This document shows positions 1-14,157 of a stretch of DNA of 64,000 bases, piece after piece. The stretch comes from Timema cristinae (Eukaryota; Arthropoda; Insecta; Phasmatodea; Timematidae): positions 33,152,922 through 33,216,921 of the forward strand of contig JBCFYV010000012.1 of NCBI GenBank assembly GCA_039000515.1. Direction: 5' to 3'. The notes under the pieces were generated by a model, which saw nothing but the letters and a program-made list of their open reading frames with translations, searched no databases and had not been told where the DNA came from. The number at the start of each line of letters is the position of its first letter. The first letter of the stretch is position 1. The translations under genes and the position numbers were made by a program.

Positions 1-3000
1 GGCTCATTTTAGTAACAAAAAAAGCTTAACACAAACATGGAGTCGTTTAAGTGCATTGTTTTTCAAACATCTGAGAACAGCAACTGTTCTCAAACGCCCC
101 CTTTCCCCGTTGCGGAAGTTATAAGTTGACGGTCGTCCCTTTCCCTCTCATATAAACCTGATAATATTTCCAGAATAAATAACTAAATACCCCAAAAAAA
201 ACAATAATTTAAACCCAAAACACAAAAAATTTTATCCTAAGGGTACTCTTTAAAAAAAACGAACTATCAAGAAAAAAAGGAAAAAAATCGATTTTGGAGG
301 GATATTCTTTAAATAATATTTTTATAATATATATATTTTTATATTTTATTTTTATATATATTTTTTTATATTTAAAAACCCTAATTTTGATGGTATGAAG
401 AAAAAATTTTTGATATGCGTTCAAAGACAAAATTTTGAAGATCAAATTTTTTGGGATATGGTTTTTTGTAAAAAAATCCCATCAAGGTTTTTTTATATTT
501 TATATATATATAAATATATTATAATATATTTTAAAAAATATTATATATTATTTTTATATATTTTTGACATTGGGGGGTTTACTTAAAACCCTTAAAAACA
601 AATTAATTTGTCATTTTTATCACGACATCTAGGGGCCCCACATACTAAAGCTCATCATAATAATGACTCAAAATTACCCAAAAAACTGAGAATATTTCAA
701 ATAGTCAATTTTATATAATTGTTTCTAACCCGGGCGGATTCTAAATAAGACCGAAAGTAATCTTTGGTTTTATCATAAGTCATCGTCCAAAAAGGAAAAA
801 AGCCTTAATTAGTTTTTCTTTCAAGTAGGTAGCTTCAAAAAGTAAATAAACATTTAAGAAATTAAACTGCAATGCTAGTTTGAATATTAAATTTAAACCC
901 AGTTTTCCCAATAGCTAAAATACAGAATGAAATTAACAAAACTTAATATTATTTTGACAAAAAGATTTATCCAATCTATTTACAAAAAATTTAATTTTTT
1001 TTCTGTCTCCCGGACATAATAGTGATACTCGATAGTATCGAATTTGGTCATATCTCTAACTTGTATATTACGGTTATGAACCACCTCGAAACATTATCCA
1101 TGATTAAATTTAATTTCAATTTCTGATATATGAATTTTAAAAATGGGAAAATAATAGGCCGAAAATTTAAAAATTTTTTTCTTACTTTTTAAATCGTGTA
1201 CCCAAAGGTTACGAATTCTTCAATACAGAGTTAAGCCCAAGAGTACTAGTGATTTTGCCTTTCCGGCGTTTTATACCTTAAAACCCAGGTAAAAATGGAA
1301 GGAGGGGAAACAGGGGGGGGGGAAACTATTTGGTTCACAAAAGGGGGAAATTTACGCATGATAATAAGCTTTGAGAACAAACTCAAGGCATTAGAATTTT
1401 TCCCTATAGACTGAAACGGGCCCTTTACTTCTTTTCTTAAACTTTTTGGGGAAAGTTCAACTATTGGACTTTTAGCGGTCCCCGCTCGATTTTGGGGGTG
1501 GGTTCTATCAGTTCGGGGACGCGTCAGGGTTTTTGTCGGATGTTTATTTGTTGGGGTCGCTGAACCGTAGTTGCGAGGTTCTGGAACAGCAAAGGGGTAA
1601 TTTTGTTCTTTCCCCCTTTGTCTTGTTTCTTTTTTAAATTGTAAAAAATTTGGACAATGCGTTACTAAAAATTATTACTTAAGGTAAAAACCCAACTTAA
1701 ATACAATCACAAAGAGAAAAAACAACGACAAAAATTTGTATTATATTTTTTCAATGGATGATGACCATGAATTCGGAATGATTTGCAGCATTTTTAAAGG
1801 CACTTCCCCACAACCACCCTACTTGAAGGGCCCCGTAAAAGGGAAAGTCCTGCTTTTTACGCTTTCCGCATTGTTACTCCCAAAATGATTGGAAAACTGC
1901 AAGAAATAATTTCTCCCCAAACCCTTTTAGCCACACAAGGCAAAAAGGCCCCATGCTCTTAAAAGGGAAAAAAAAAAGGGTTAAAAAGGGGCATAGTGGT
2001 TAAGCCACAGGTTATCCAAAAAAAGTATTTTGATAGAAATTTGGGTTTCCTGCCCGGTGTGCCAGTTTTTCCCACATTGAAAAAAAAGGGGAAAGAAGAC
2101 GCGTGGCGATCTGGAATGACCTCCTCCAATAAACCCGAAGCTTTTTAGGGTTCCCTCCGGTTTGCCAACTCCAGTTAAAGTGGCAAAAGGGCCTTCCATT
2201 GGTGGAGCGCTTCTTTGGGTTGCTCTCTACGAATTTAAGTTTCGACTATGTTTAGGGTCAGTGAGGAAAGGAAGCGTCTTTTCAAAAAGGGATGTGCTTA
2301 AAAAAATATCCCGCCAACTAAAGATGCGTTGAGATTCATACACCCCGAGCAGCATTCCAAGGGGGCCTTGTTTGAAGGCAAAGTTTTGAGAAACCCCCAA
2401 AGCTTCCTGATCCAGCTGACTTGAGGGGGCACAGTTTCTGACGAAGAGCCACCCCGGGGAAAGGTAAGCAAGTAATTTAATGTAAAATAAACTTTAAATT
2501 TTTGAGTGCCCTGTTGCTTCCCCTTTTAGGTGCCCATTTTTACCATTTTTTTTTCCCCCCCACGTTTAGTGGGTCGCGTCGTTTCCGATGCAGTAAGGGT
2601 TGCTGAGTTTAATATTTCTTGCAGTTGAAAATTAATTCTGCAGCAACGGGTTGTTTGATGAATAAAGGCAGGACCCTAGCACAAGCCTTTGCAAGTGTGG
2701 TTTTTGTGGTGAAAGATTTAAATTCAAGTGCCTTGCAGGGTGCCCCCAAATCATTCCTTGTTTTTGCTAAATTGGCTAATTAAAAAAAAATATCGTAATT
2801 TTTTTTATTCACGCCATAGTGACAACTTTAGTTTCCAGTTTTTAAACAAAGAGCTTCCAAAGAAATTCTTTTTTACATTATTTTTCGAGTTTAAAAGTTT
2901 TAAACTTTTTGTTCAGTTGGTAGTGATTATTTCTGCTTTTAAGTTGGATTTCCCTTTTGGGCCGAAAACTGTATCAAATTTTTTTTAACTGAGGTTTTCC

Positions 3001-3268
3001 TTTTTACAGTGATAAATTGACGGTTGGGTGTGATTTAGAAATTTAAATAAAAAAATTTTTTTAGGTTTTTTTGAAAAGGTTTTTTTTCCCCAAAAAATTA
3101 ATAAGTTGGTTTTAGGAAAAAAGTTTAATTAATTCCAAAATAAAAGTTTTTTTTTTACCGTTTAATAAAAAGTTGTTTTTTCCGATAAATTAACTTAATT
3201 TAAACCCGAAAAGGGGGTTATCCATAAAATTTTTTCTTTTTAAAGAATTTAAAAAAAAATTTTTTTGA

Positions 3269-3518
3269 GACCCGCTTGGGGGGCCCCCTGGGCTAACGCG
3301 CTATTTTCCCTGTTGAACTTGACTGCTAAGACGGTGAGATTGGGGGGTTTTATCCCCGTTGGGTGCAATGACGATTTTCGGGTCTTTCCCTTTTATGCAA
3401 AAAATTTTGGGGGCATTTCCCCCTCAAATTTTAAACCCTTTCCCAATTTCCTTTAAAAAATATTAGTGAAAAATTTGGGAATAGGCGTATAACCCCAGCC
3501 CTAGTAAAACGATGTGTA
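3269..3518 (+). repeat. tRNA-derived SINE, family B (noisy copy)
   Basis: The left part reads like the tRNA-like head of the clean copy at 44353-44566 (shared GACCCGC start and GCTAACGCGCTA block). The right end carries the family 3' tail (GCGTATAACC.. AGTAAAACGATGTG). Base quality is poor, so the internal promoter boxes cannot be judged. Confidence 0.55.
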
Positions 3519-5156
3519 AAAAAAATATTTTTTTTTGTTTAATCATGCCCCCCAAACTATGCGTTTTGCAGCTGTCAGTCTTGGAAGTTTGGGGCCAACT
3601 TTGAGGGTTTTAGGGAAAAAGGGGGCAAATTCGTACTGTTTATTTTTCTTCACTTATTTTCCCAAAACTGTTTCCCCCAAAAAGTTCTTTCTATGGCAAA
3701 CCGACTAGACTTTATGGGTTGGGTCTCGCGGGTTTTTGTTTACATAAATACGCCCTTTTTTGGGGACAAAGGATGTATAGCCGCTTTTCCCCTTTTTGGG
3801 GTCCCTTTGGATTAGTGTGCTTTGCGGATACACCCCTAGATTTAAGATGGGCTTTGCGAAGTAAGCACTTGGAAACCCTTGTTTGCCCAAAATTTGTTCG
3901 GAAAATTTTTTCCCTTTTAATTTTTTTTAAAAAAATTTTTCGCTGCTCAAAAAAAATATGGAAACAGTTTTTAAAGAAAAACAATGTTTAAATGTTTGCA
4001 GACTTAATGAGGAAACATTGTTTCTCATCATTTTTTTTTTATATTTTAAATAAACCCTTTTGGCTCTTTTTTGGAACTGCACACAAAGGCCCCTTAAAAT
4101 TTTTTTTTCATCGCAGAACTATCTATTTAATTTTTTAAATTTTAAACTTTTTTAGTTTTTTGGAAAGATATTTTGTCTTTTTAGTATGGATCAAACACCC
4201 CACATCAGTGTATTGGTATGAAATTTTTTTTAAAATTTAAAAAAGGTTTTTTCACCGGGGCAAATTGACAAACTAGAACGAAACGGAAAATTAAGGGTGA
4301 TGGGTTCTGGGAAAAAACAGGATAAAATTGCCCCAAATTTTCTTGATGTGGGAAAAATTTTTTGCCAACTTCCAAAACACACAAAATTTGGGTTTCTTTT
4401 TAAACACAATTAGGATAAAATCAACAATGTTTTTTTTGGGGGAAACGAAAAGGAAACATGGAAACTTTTTTGCGCAGTTTGCAAAATATCATTATTAAAT
4501 TTTTGGGCCCTCTTAAAGAAGTAAAAACTCATTCCATCCCTTCCTTTGTGTATTTTAAAATTTGGTCCGCCTTTTTCATGATTCGCGGGCCAATTACAGA
4601 GTTCAAAAAATTTATAGCAGGCCCCAAGAAAAAAAAGTAATGATGATTTTAAAAGTGACATATACCAAAATTTAAATTTTTGTATAAAGAAAACTGTTAT
4701 GGGATGTTTACAAAACCCTTTGGGTTTTTTTAAAAAGGGGAAAACGGTAGTTTTTTTAAAAAACTATTAACATTTAGCTACAATTCCCTACGCTTAAGCA
4801 AAAATTCTAGTTTTTTTTTAAAATTTGGTGTCGGTTACGGGCCCCTTTTTAAAAAACCCTTTTTTCAACCCATTTTGGGTGTCATTTTTTCCTAAATTCT
4901 GTAACTTGATTTTTCCCCAGTTCGGCTGACTGTAGAAAAAAGCGTATCCAGGGGTTTGGGTTGTGGGGCTAAGGGGTGATTTTTTTTTAAGGCCCCAATA
5001 AAGTATACAATAGTAATTTTAAATTTATAACGATTTTGTTTCATAATGATTTTAAAAATTATAATTAAAAAACAAAGTAACAAGAAAAAAATTTTTGTAA
5101 GAAAAAATAAAATTTTGGTTAGAAATTTTTTAAATTTTGGAACAGGGAAAAAAATT

Positions 5157-6678
5157 TAGTGGTTTCCAACCGGGGGTCGCGGCGTTAATCCGAAGGGTTT
5201 GCAAGTTTTGTGAGGACTATAACCTTGTACTGTATTTACCCCTTTAAAGAGGTTTTGATGACTTAACAAAGTTCAAACCCAAATAAAAACAGTATTTTTT
5301 GGGTTTAAACTTACCCCGACGGGATGTTTCCCAAAACCAGTTAAGAATATTTGGACACAAAAAAACCCAATGAAAAATTTTTTACAAGTTTTCCCACCAA
5401 GCGACTTCTGGAAATTTCATTAAAAAGTTTTATATATGGTGTAAAATGTAACAACCCTATTTTTTTTGGGTATCACTCGTTTTGCCTGTGTTGTCGAAAC
5501 CCGGGAAATAACGATTGACAAAGGGTTAAAAATTATTGTTAAAAAGTTCCCTCTGACAATAATAACACGGTGGGGAAAATGGATATCCGGGGCATGGAGC
5601 AAAAAATACAAGAACAGCTGACCAAAAACGTTGAAACTGTCAAAATTTGCAAAGAAGGGCGGACAAGCCATGATCAGTGAAGGATGCCCCCTTATAGTTA
5701 TATTCAATACAACCCGAAAAAGATCTGTCAAAGAGGACCTATTGTTCTGCAAGCCAATTCTGGCCCAAAGCTTAGGGACTTTTCAAGGGTTCTAGACGAT
5801 TTTTTTTACAGCAAGTCAAAAGAAATGGGGGCATTTTCTTTGGGTTGCAGTGTGGTTCTTTCCCGCCCATTTTCTGGAGAAAGGGAAAAGTTTAAAACTC
5901 CCCTTAAAAAGGGGAAAGGGTCCAACGCCCTTGGACTCGTATAATCCACAAGGAGTTACTTGCATCAAAACAGTGAATACAGGATAAGTGTTTTCCTTTA
6001 GTTCCATCATTAAAATAGTGAACTTTCATTAAGACAAGAACCCAATGAATTTTTGTTTGTTTGCTGCGTTATTTCGAGGGAAAAGGGGTGAACACAGTGC
6101 TTCTTGTATACTCTGCTTCACGTGGTTGGGCAACGGGGGAATTGCTTGCAAGTGTGTTTGAATAGAGGATGAGATTAGTCTAACCCAGAAAAATTGTGTC
6201 TTTCTGAAAAATAAAAATGAAAACAATAAGAACATTTTTTGTCTAAACTAGCCCATATTGCTGATACTTTGAAAGACTTAATATTTTTAAAATGTCAATG
6301 CAGGGGGATGGAATTTTTTTCTGCCCCTTTGGGTGCCCTTTTAAAATAAATATAGGAACCGTTTTAAAGTAGAGCCGGATCTAGATTAGTATTTCTTCAC
6401 TTGTGCCCAAAATTTAATTAACTATGTGCATCAATGTAGGCCCCAAAAATCCCACTAATTGTGCAGCTGAGGTTTTGTTTCTTTTTACATTGTTTATGCT
6501 ATCTATAACTTTAGTTTTCTAAATTGTTTATTAAAAGTGAGTGATACATTTGAAAAAATTTTTTTATATAATCATTTTATATCAATTACAAATTATAATT
6601 CCAAATGAAAGGGGTCGCGACGATCTCCGAGACAAAAATTGGGGTCCACTCAGAAAAAAGGGTTTGGGAAAACCTGGT
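5157..6678. mobile_element. Possible hAT element termini (noisy)
   Basis: The left edge reads AGTGGTTTCCAACCGGGGGT followed by a CGCGG block. This is close to the common hAT terminus (CAGTGGTTCTCAACC plus GGGGTCGCGACC), a pattern known from hAT-Charlie-like elements. The right edge, read on the opposite strand, begins CAGGTTTTCCCAAACCC and contains a GTCGCGACCCC block. No transposase could be recognised between them and no 8-bp duplication is visible. Sequence noise could explain both absences, and the two ends may belong to different elements. Confidence 0.3.
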
Positions 6679-9600
6679 ATAAATAAACTTTAAAAGAAAA
6701 GCCTGTGTCACAATAAAAAATAATAAAAATTTCACTTGGCCTTGGCCTAAAATGTTTATAATTTAAAAGAAAAAATAAGTTTTTAATACAAATAATTTGG
6801 GTTTCTATACTAAACTTAGTTAAATTTTTATTGGAAAATTTTAGTTTTAAACCGCTTTCATTCCTACAAAAATTTTTTTCTAAGGTGAAAGAGTTATTTA
6901 TTAGTTTTAAATTTTAAAAGATAGGATAAAGGGGGGGTTAGTTGTCTTTTTTTAAAACACTTGGGTATTTGGGTTTTTATATCTTTGATTTTTTTAAAGC
7001 AAAAAGTGGGGCGTTTGGGCCCCCCCTCGCCCCTCCCTGGGTCTGCCACTGGGTGTAGGGGCCCCACTTGGGGGCACTGAAACTTGGCACATTTACACAA
7101 CTCCACTGATAAAAACAATTTTGCAATAATAAAAGTAGGGACTTTCAAATTTTTTTTAAACTTAAAACCCATATTTTAAGGGTCAATTTAATTAAAAAGA
7201 AATGCCCAAATTTTGTTGGTGAGATAACTGAACCCCATTTGATTATCTACGGTGGGAGTGTACAGTCCCAAACTTTTAAAAGGAAGAAAAAATCTTTTAA
7301 AAATGCAAAACCCCTTTTTCTGCCAGCTTTTATAAAATTTCACTGTAATATTAAATTTTTTTAAAGGGTTTTATAATATATACAAAAAATTTAGCTGCAT
7401 ATTTTTAAGACTTGAGAATGAATACACGAAAATAGTTTTTTAAAGTTTTTATGTCACCCCATTAAAATTGGGGTGTAAGTCTAAAGCAAAAAAAAATTAT
7501 TTCAAAAGAGGGTTGACTTTATGCTTCCCCCAATGTTTGCCATTAAACCTTCTGCTAGCTGTCCCAACTCCACGTGATTATCTTATTTTTTGGTCAATTG
7601 TTTAGAGAATGAAAAAATGGGTTACATTTTTTCTTGTTTTATTTAAAAGAAAAAGCATTAATATAGGTGAGTTGGAAAATCATGGCCATGGGTAAACCCA
7701 ACCAAGCGTTGTGTCGTGCCACATGTGGGTCCAGGGATGAGGGTAAAACTACCCTGACAGGTTCAACGATGAGGGGCTCTACCGCATTTTAAACAATCAT
7801 CCCAAATGGGAGATGGCATGGGGCTCTTGACAAGAAATAACCCGGTACCTCCCCCCACTGAAGCGTCAATGCCTTGTCGACCCGGAAACCCCCATTTCCG
7901 TTGGCCGCCTTTCAGCGCCGTCCCCCCCTTTTCCCCTCTGAGGCTAAGTGATAAGAGGTCCAACAACCGGGCTTTTGGGTTAGAACCAAAATTGTGAACA
8001 GTCAGGCCCCCTAAATCGATTCCAGGATCTCTTGACTTGTGATCAACAGTTAAAAACAATTTCCCAGGGGGTGGGCTTTACTATATTGACTCACGGACCG
8101 CTAGGAAGGGGGACAACTTGTCCATACTCATATCGGGTTCACTGGGACGGGGGGTTGGCTATTAGAGGGGTTTTTATAAATATTTTTCCACTCTTTTTTT
8201 CTCAAGTAAAGGGATATGTATTCAAATTTACCATCCCCCCTCTCACCCTGCCGTTAGTCAAATCAAAATTCGAAAAACCCCACGGTAGTCGTAGGCTGTA
8301 TTTGAAGTCAGCCGTAATTGGTTTAGTATGATGATCAAATTATTTTTTGTGGTATATTTTTGGGGTTTGATCGTCGTAGGTACAAAATCCCCTCAACTCG
8401 GTGGGTTGAATGATAAAACACAGATGGGCCCCCGGGGACCTAGTTCAACTACGTATATGTCTAATATATTACTATTTTACATGGGGTTTATCCTGTCCTG
8501 CTATCCAAAAATTAAATTTAGTGCTAGGTAGGTGTGCAATGCTTTTGTATTGTTGATTGATTTAGGGGTTTTTTGTAAGTCGATACCCCCATTAACAAAA
8601 ATTTAACCCCAAAAAAAGCAATTTTTTTTTTAAATAAAGGCGTATTGTTGTGATTTTCAAGATCCCCCTACCTTAAAATTTTGGAAACAATTTTAGAGAT
8701 AACATGACCCACAGTACTAAAAATTTAGTGAACATTTAAATTTCAATATTTTGACTATCCCCAAAGCAGGACTTCTCAGCAGTTGTTTGGGGCCCGCTTC
8801 CCTTTAGAATAAAATATATCTCAATTTTGCCGCGTTGTACTAAATAAGGCGACAATACCCAAACTCGAATGCAAAGGTCTTTAAAATTGAAAATGGCCCT
8901 TCTATTTGGTCTATTTTTAGGTGTCGTCCTGTATTTAGCACAGGCCGCACTTTAGGCGGCCCCAGTTGATTAAGAAACCCGGGCCATTGCTGAAAGAGAA
9001 ATGAATGGTCAGTCTTGAGGAATGGTTGTTTGGGTTGTCAACAACAAGACCAAAATTTGGTACTCTAACATCAACTAAATATCACATTAATAAAATTTTT
9101 TTCCTACGATACTAAAATTATTAAAATTTTTAGTGATTCGTATTGTGGTTAGTGAGCTGTTTTATTGAATCCCAAAAACTATTACTTTATAACTGTATTT
9201 AATTCAGTTTTTCTTTTTTATATATTTCCCACTTAAATAAAGAAGGAATAATTAAAAAATAAAGTATTTAAAAAAATTTAAAAATTTAAAAAACATGTTA
9301 ATTTTTTTCAAAAATTTCCTCTGATATTTCCACTTTGAAAAAAAAAATTTTTTATGTGAAAAAAAAACCATTAAAGGGAAAATTTCCCTACAGGTGCACG
9401 AGTTTCTTTTTTCCCTTCAAAGGGTACCTTAACCCTTTAAAAAAGGGTTTAAAAAATATTTTCTCTTAAGTTTCTGGGAAAAATGAGATTTTATTTGAAA
9501 AACAGAAATTCATATTAAAAAAAAGGGGGGAAACCCGTTATTTTAAAATATTTTCCCAAACTCTCCGTGAAAATTTGAAGACAATTTTACTTTAAATTTT

Positions 9601-10884
9601 CCCTTCCTGTCCCTATCCCCATTGGTGTAAATATGCAGATAGATTTGACGGGTAGTAGACTCGACGCACCAAGGAGAAAATTTGTTTTGTTCAAAATATT
9701 TCCCCTTTTGTGAGGCACAAAATTCCGCTATCTTTTCACATTTCGGGAAACCCGATGTTTGATTTCCGTTTTATAAATACAGTATGTCCTTTTTTTTTAT
9801 TTTATTAAATGGTGGAAAAAACCCAAAATTTCAAATTTTCCCGCAATTAACCTGTCCGATAGTATCGCGGACAAGGAAGGATGCCTGCCCCATTTGAGGG
9901 GTTTTTTTAAATATCCCCCTTCCCCGGTATATAGCCCATTTCCCTTCAAATGGGTTGCTTAAATTCTGGGTTGTTAGTATTTTTTTTAGAAACGCTCAGC
10001 AGGGAGATTTTTAAAGGGCCCCGACAAACACAATGAAATTTCCTCACATTTCGGTGTTTATATTGATAGGGACGGTTCTGAAGAAATCCTAGAAACCCCT
10101 CAATTATCTTAAATGGGATTTTGGGGCCCAATTTAAATAATAATCTTTTAAAATAATTTTTATTGAAAAACGGCATTCTTTTTTTCCAACCATTTGTTTT
10201 TAAATCTCATAGCAATCTGTGACATTTCGAGTAAACGGGGGGGTTAAAAATTTGAGTAATGTCACCTTTTAAATTTTTAATTTTTATTTTTATAATATAG
10301 ACTTTTTTAACTTTAAGATGTTGATACTTTGGGGGACATATTGATACTTTTCATCCTAACTTTGAAGTGAAACATATTTTGAAATAAAAAAAGGGAGATT
10401 TTACAAAATTAAAAAACCAGTGCACCTTGCGAGATTCAAATTTTGGTACCCCCGTCAGCCAGTTCAGTCTTTTGGGGTTTTTTTAACCCCGATGGACGCA
10501 TGGGCTAAATGTCAAGTCCATCTATTCTTGCTCACCGTAATGGAGAGGTGGGGGTTTTTAAATTCCCGACTTGGTTTACTGAGGTGATTTTTCCCAAAAA
10601 TTTTTTCCCACGCAATTTCGGGTACTTTTCCAAATTAAATTTTTTAAACCCCCCTTTTTTCCCCCTTTTTATTTACCCTATTGTTCAAAATTGAATCCTT
10701 TTTGTCCAGCGGGACACATTCGGTAATTTTTGGCAAAATATCTGTCCTAATTATTGTCCTTTTTGGGTTTTTGATTCGGGCCCAGAAAAATTTCCCGTCA
10801 AACATGACCCTGGGAGTCATTTTATTGGTTACCACACCTTGACGGGGCCCGGTTGTCTGGCACCACCCTTAACTTCCCGTCCAG

Positions 10885-11186
10885 CCACGCTCGTCAATGA
10901 TTTCATTTGTGGTAAAGGGGCAACGACGGTGGTGTTGGCGCAAATTTGGGAAAACGGGGGCGACCCCCCTTTTTTAACGAAGGGATCCGGTTCCTGCAAG
11001 AGGGGTCGAATGAGGGTCTTCCGCACCGCAGAGTACCAGGGATACCAACCCCGAGTTGGAGGTCCCCTGGGGAGATTGATATCCCGCGGGATTTACAGGG
11101 TTTGGGGGTACGCTGCAAAAGACTTGCCAGCTAAAGATGAAAACTTTATTTACTCCCCCCTCGCATCTCCCGGAAACGCTCAGCAG
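10885..11186 (+). CDS. Putative host exon 1 (unidentified; possible BTB-Kelch context)
   Basis: This GC-richer island sits inside the longest open frame of S1 (136 codons, beginning at 10839). It is bordered by a plausible acceptor (a pyrimidine-rich stretch ending CCGTCCAG) and a donor (CAG|GTAAAA). The protein end reads AKDENFIYSPLASPGNAQQ. Together with the next island, its layout recalls the linker between BACK and Kelch domains (EAK..LLPE..R..). That resemblance is weak and I did not find a repeated Kelch motif here. S1 base errors make the frame uncertain. The minus strand is also open in part, so strand and function are tentative. Confidence 0.3.
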
Positions 11187-11447
11187 GTAAAACAGAGTAA
11201 ATTATTTTCCATAGTGATAAGAAGGGATGCTATAGCTCATCCACCATAGGGGGGATTGGGGGAACAAACGGGAAGCCAAAATTACCCGTTCTATTTTCAT
11301 TTGTATCCATTCGCCAAACCATAAAATTTATCTGCAAGACCATATATTGATTTGGGCAAGTTTGGGAATCAAAAATTTTTCCCAAAAACAAAAATTTTTT
11401 TTAATTTTGTTTTACTTTTATCTGTTTTTACATTTCTGTTTGTTCAG

Positions 11448-11538
11448 ATGCCACCATTTCTATGCCGAATGGACTTTAGATTGCTCATTGTAGTTGGTGG
11501 TAGTCAGAACCCTGAGGAAATGATTGTAAAAAGATGGG
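11448..11538 (+). CDS. Putative host exon 2 (weak Kelch-like motif)
   Basis: A long pyrimidine tract ends in TTTGTTCAG, an excellent acceptor. It is followed by an open frame beginning MPPFLCRMDFRLLIVVGGS and ending at a GGTAAGA donor-like site. The hydrophobic run followed by VVGG is what the start of a Kelch blade looks like in KLHL proteins. It lies about 260 bases downstream of the previous exon-like island on the same strand, so the two may belong to one gene. Only one blade-like motif is present and the sequence is noisy. The Kelch label is an inference from this short match. Confidence 0.3.
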
Positions 11539-12841
11539 TAGGGTAAGAAACATAGCTTTGTCTATGACCGGAAAAAGTTTTATTGTAAAACGAATATTGC
11601 CCTGCATAGCAAAATACAGCAATTCTGGGCTATTGTTTCCCCGTCTGCATAATCCAAAAATTTGTGGGTTGGTTCTTCTGGCCCTCCTCAATGATATTCC
11701 TTAAAAAAGTTAAAGTTAAACCAACAGATGCAGAGTGTAAGGACTACGCAGTAGTTCTCAAAAATTTTCTCTGTCACAACACAGTATATCTCCTCGTGAT
11801 TTAATCGTTGGGACACCGATCGTTTAGGTTGGCAACAATTCGAACTGACGTTAACCCCCATGCGCTGTAACCCCAAAAACATAACCCAAATTTTTTGATA
11901 GGTCGAACCGCTCGTTGACGGAGCTAGCTCCCATAAGCTCGCTCATTCAAAGAACCGTTCTTTTGAGTTTATTTCATTCACCGCATGGCTGGTCGCTCAT
12001 GAATGAGGGCATTTAAATTGAACGACTCTTGAACGAGGGGCTGGAACCCAACGCTCTCGCTTCCGAGGAGTGGGTTTCCCCTTGCCAAATTTCACACTAA
12101 TAAGCGCTGATACATTGACCAACAGTTTTTACTGCACATTTCTATTATTATTTGTACAAAATAATCGTGCACGTCGATGTACTTTTAAATCAAGAACTTA
12201 GATCAAGAAATTAAAAAGGCCTATTCCCTAAATATTAGGCCCTACAGAAGGATGCATCAGGAACCCCATCCCCCCTTTTCCCCCGGTCATTATTTTGTGC
12301 CAATGGACACTTTAGGGAAACCCTCGTGCATTAGCTTGTTTTTTCTTTTTCCCCTACCTTTACCTCTACTTTTTCATCATACGCTTCATTATCTTGCCTA
12401 ATCATTTGCGTTTTCTTTTAATGTTCAGTTTGATTTTTGCTAGTCTTGGCTATCAAAGCATAAATTCTTCACTATTTCCAAAAGCCCTTCTTTTTAGCTT
12501 AGAGGTTGTCTTTTTAAACCCCCCCCCCCCTCTTTTCGGTCTCGTTCATTCGTCCGGGAAAAAAGGGCAGGAGTTTTTTCATTCAAGTTTTTGAAAGAGA
12601 CAGGAATGTTTGTCTTTTAAGACTCTTTGGGCGTTTTTGTTCGTTACTACGAAAAAAATCAACTATATATATGCTTACTATCGTTACTAGATTGCGCACT
12701 GCCTACAATTTTAAAACCCAACTATTTTTCCTTAACATCAATATACATAATTTGTGAATTAGACAAAAAGGGGCCCTTATTTGCAAAGGGTTTAAATTTA
12801 TTACTTACCCCTTTATTACTTTTTTTCTTATTTTTAATTTA

Positions 12842-12985
12842 AACCCTTTACCCAGGCCTCCACCGTGGTTCGGTTTTCCACGTTAAACTGTGGTCCTTCA
12901 TTTCATCTCACAATCACCCTACCTTTTTCACATTGCGAAAAGTGCATATAACCCGAACGGGTGGGTAAGACGCGGTGCTAAAAAA
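12842..12985 (+). repeat. SINE family A, 5'-truncated (noisy)
   Basis: This is the 3' half of the SINE seen cleanly at 40729-41017, in the opposite orientation. It shares the CCACCGTGGTTCGG block, the CTTCATTTCATCTCACAATC block and the tail CCCGAACGGGTgGGTAAGACG. The tRNA-like head is missing. Confidence 0.7.
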
Positions 12986-13877
12986 TAAAAATTTAAACCC
13001 TTTAGCTTTTTGCCCTTAGGGTCTAATTCTCGATTATGTATTTTTGATGTTAAAAAAAAATTGTTTAATTTTTGTAGGCGGGTTTTTTGCTATAAAGTAA
13101 CGATAGTAAGCTTTTATAGTTGTTTTTTTTCGTAGTAACAAACAAAGAAGGGACAGAAGCTAAGATGGGCAAAAAAACCCCTGACTGTTTCCCCCCCCCC
13201 CCCCCCCGTTTTTAATTATGTTCACTGCTACTCCCAGTAAATCGATCTCAAAATTATCTGTGATTGAGATATCGTGTTCGCAGATACTCCATACTCGCAT
13301 CAGATGGTAACAGTTACAGTACTCTAGGGAAGTAGAAATTGATCTTCTGCACTAGAATAAATACTTGCTTCGCACCCCTTGGTTATTCTTTTATTTTTAC
13401 TTTTTACCAGAAAATTGGAATCGCCCTTATTGCCGGGCATGTTTTTTAGGGGTGTTATTTCTTTTTAAAAACCTTTTGATCTAGTAGAGCTAAATTTTTC
13501 AAAAACGGTTCTTATTACTACTAAAAAGACTTTAATGTTTTAAAATTGTTTCATTCACATGCGTTTCCGATACAAAAAAATTTATTGTTAAGAACAAAAT
13601 CGAAAAGCTAGTTTCCCCAAACAAAAAAAACTTTTGGGGACTTTTTTTAAAAAGTAGGCAAAAAAAATTTTTTTTTTTTTGGTGTCCTATCTCCAAAATC
13701 GTAAGAAAAAATTTAAAAATAAGTAACAAAATAAAAAATATATAAATAAACCTTAAAAATTTTACTATGCTTTGTTAAATCCAAATCATCCTATATGTCT
13801 AATTTTAAAGTGTATTTGCTTCTAGTTTCTAATATTAGATGTACAATATTTAAAAATTTTTTATTATTATTTTTTTT

Positions 13878-14157
13878 GACCGCGTCTTTTTTTTCCCGTT
13901 CGGGTTTACGCAAATTACGTAAATTGTGTAATGGGAAAGGGGGATTGTGAGTTGAAAAGGAGGCCTACAGTTTAACGTGGGAACCAAAACCCCGGTGGGG
14001 CCTTTGGGATTTCCCCACATTCACAAGATATCTTGTCAGAGGTGAAGGAAGGGTTTTGGGAATCAGAAAAATTTGTGCCGGGACCCAGGATTTTAACCCC
14101 GGGGCCCCCGCACAAAAGTCCAAAACCCTACCCCCAGACCCCCCAAAAGGGCACCAT
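13878..14157 (-). repeat. SINE family A, near full length (noisy)
   Basis: It aligns along its length with the clean copies at 40729-41017 and 45482-45775. The shared order is tail (GACCGCGTC..CCCGTTCGGG), ATTCACAAGATATCTTGTCA, AGGTGAAGGAAGGGTT, then the tRNA-like head near 14060-14157 with an expanded C run. The mismatches are mostly inflated homopolymers. Confidence 0.75.

Noticed and set aside
2466..2570. Possible intron (AAAG|GTAAGCAAG to CACGTTTAG|TGGG)
   Set aside because: The flanking sequence has no usable open frame in this noisy segment, so I could not support an exon on either side.
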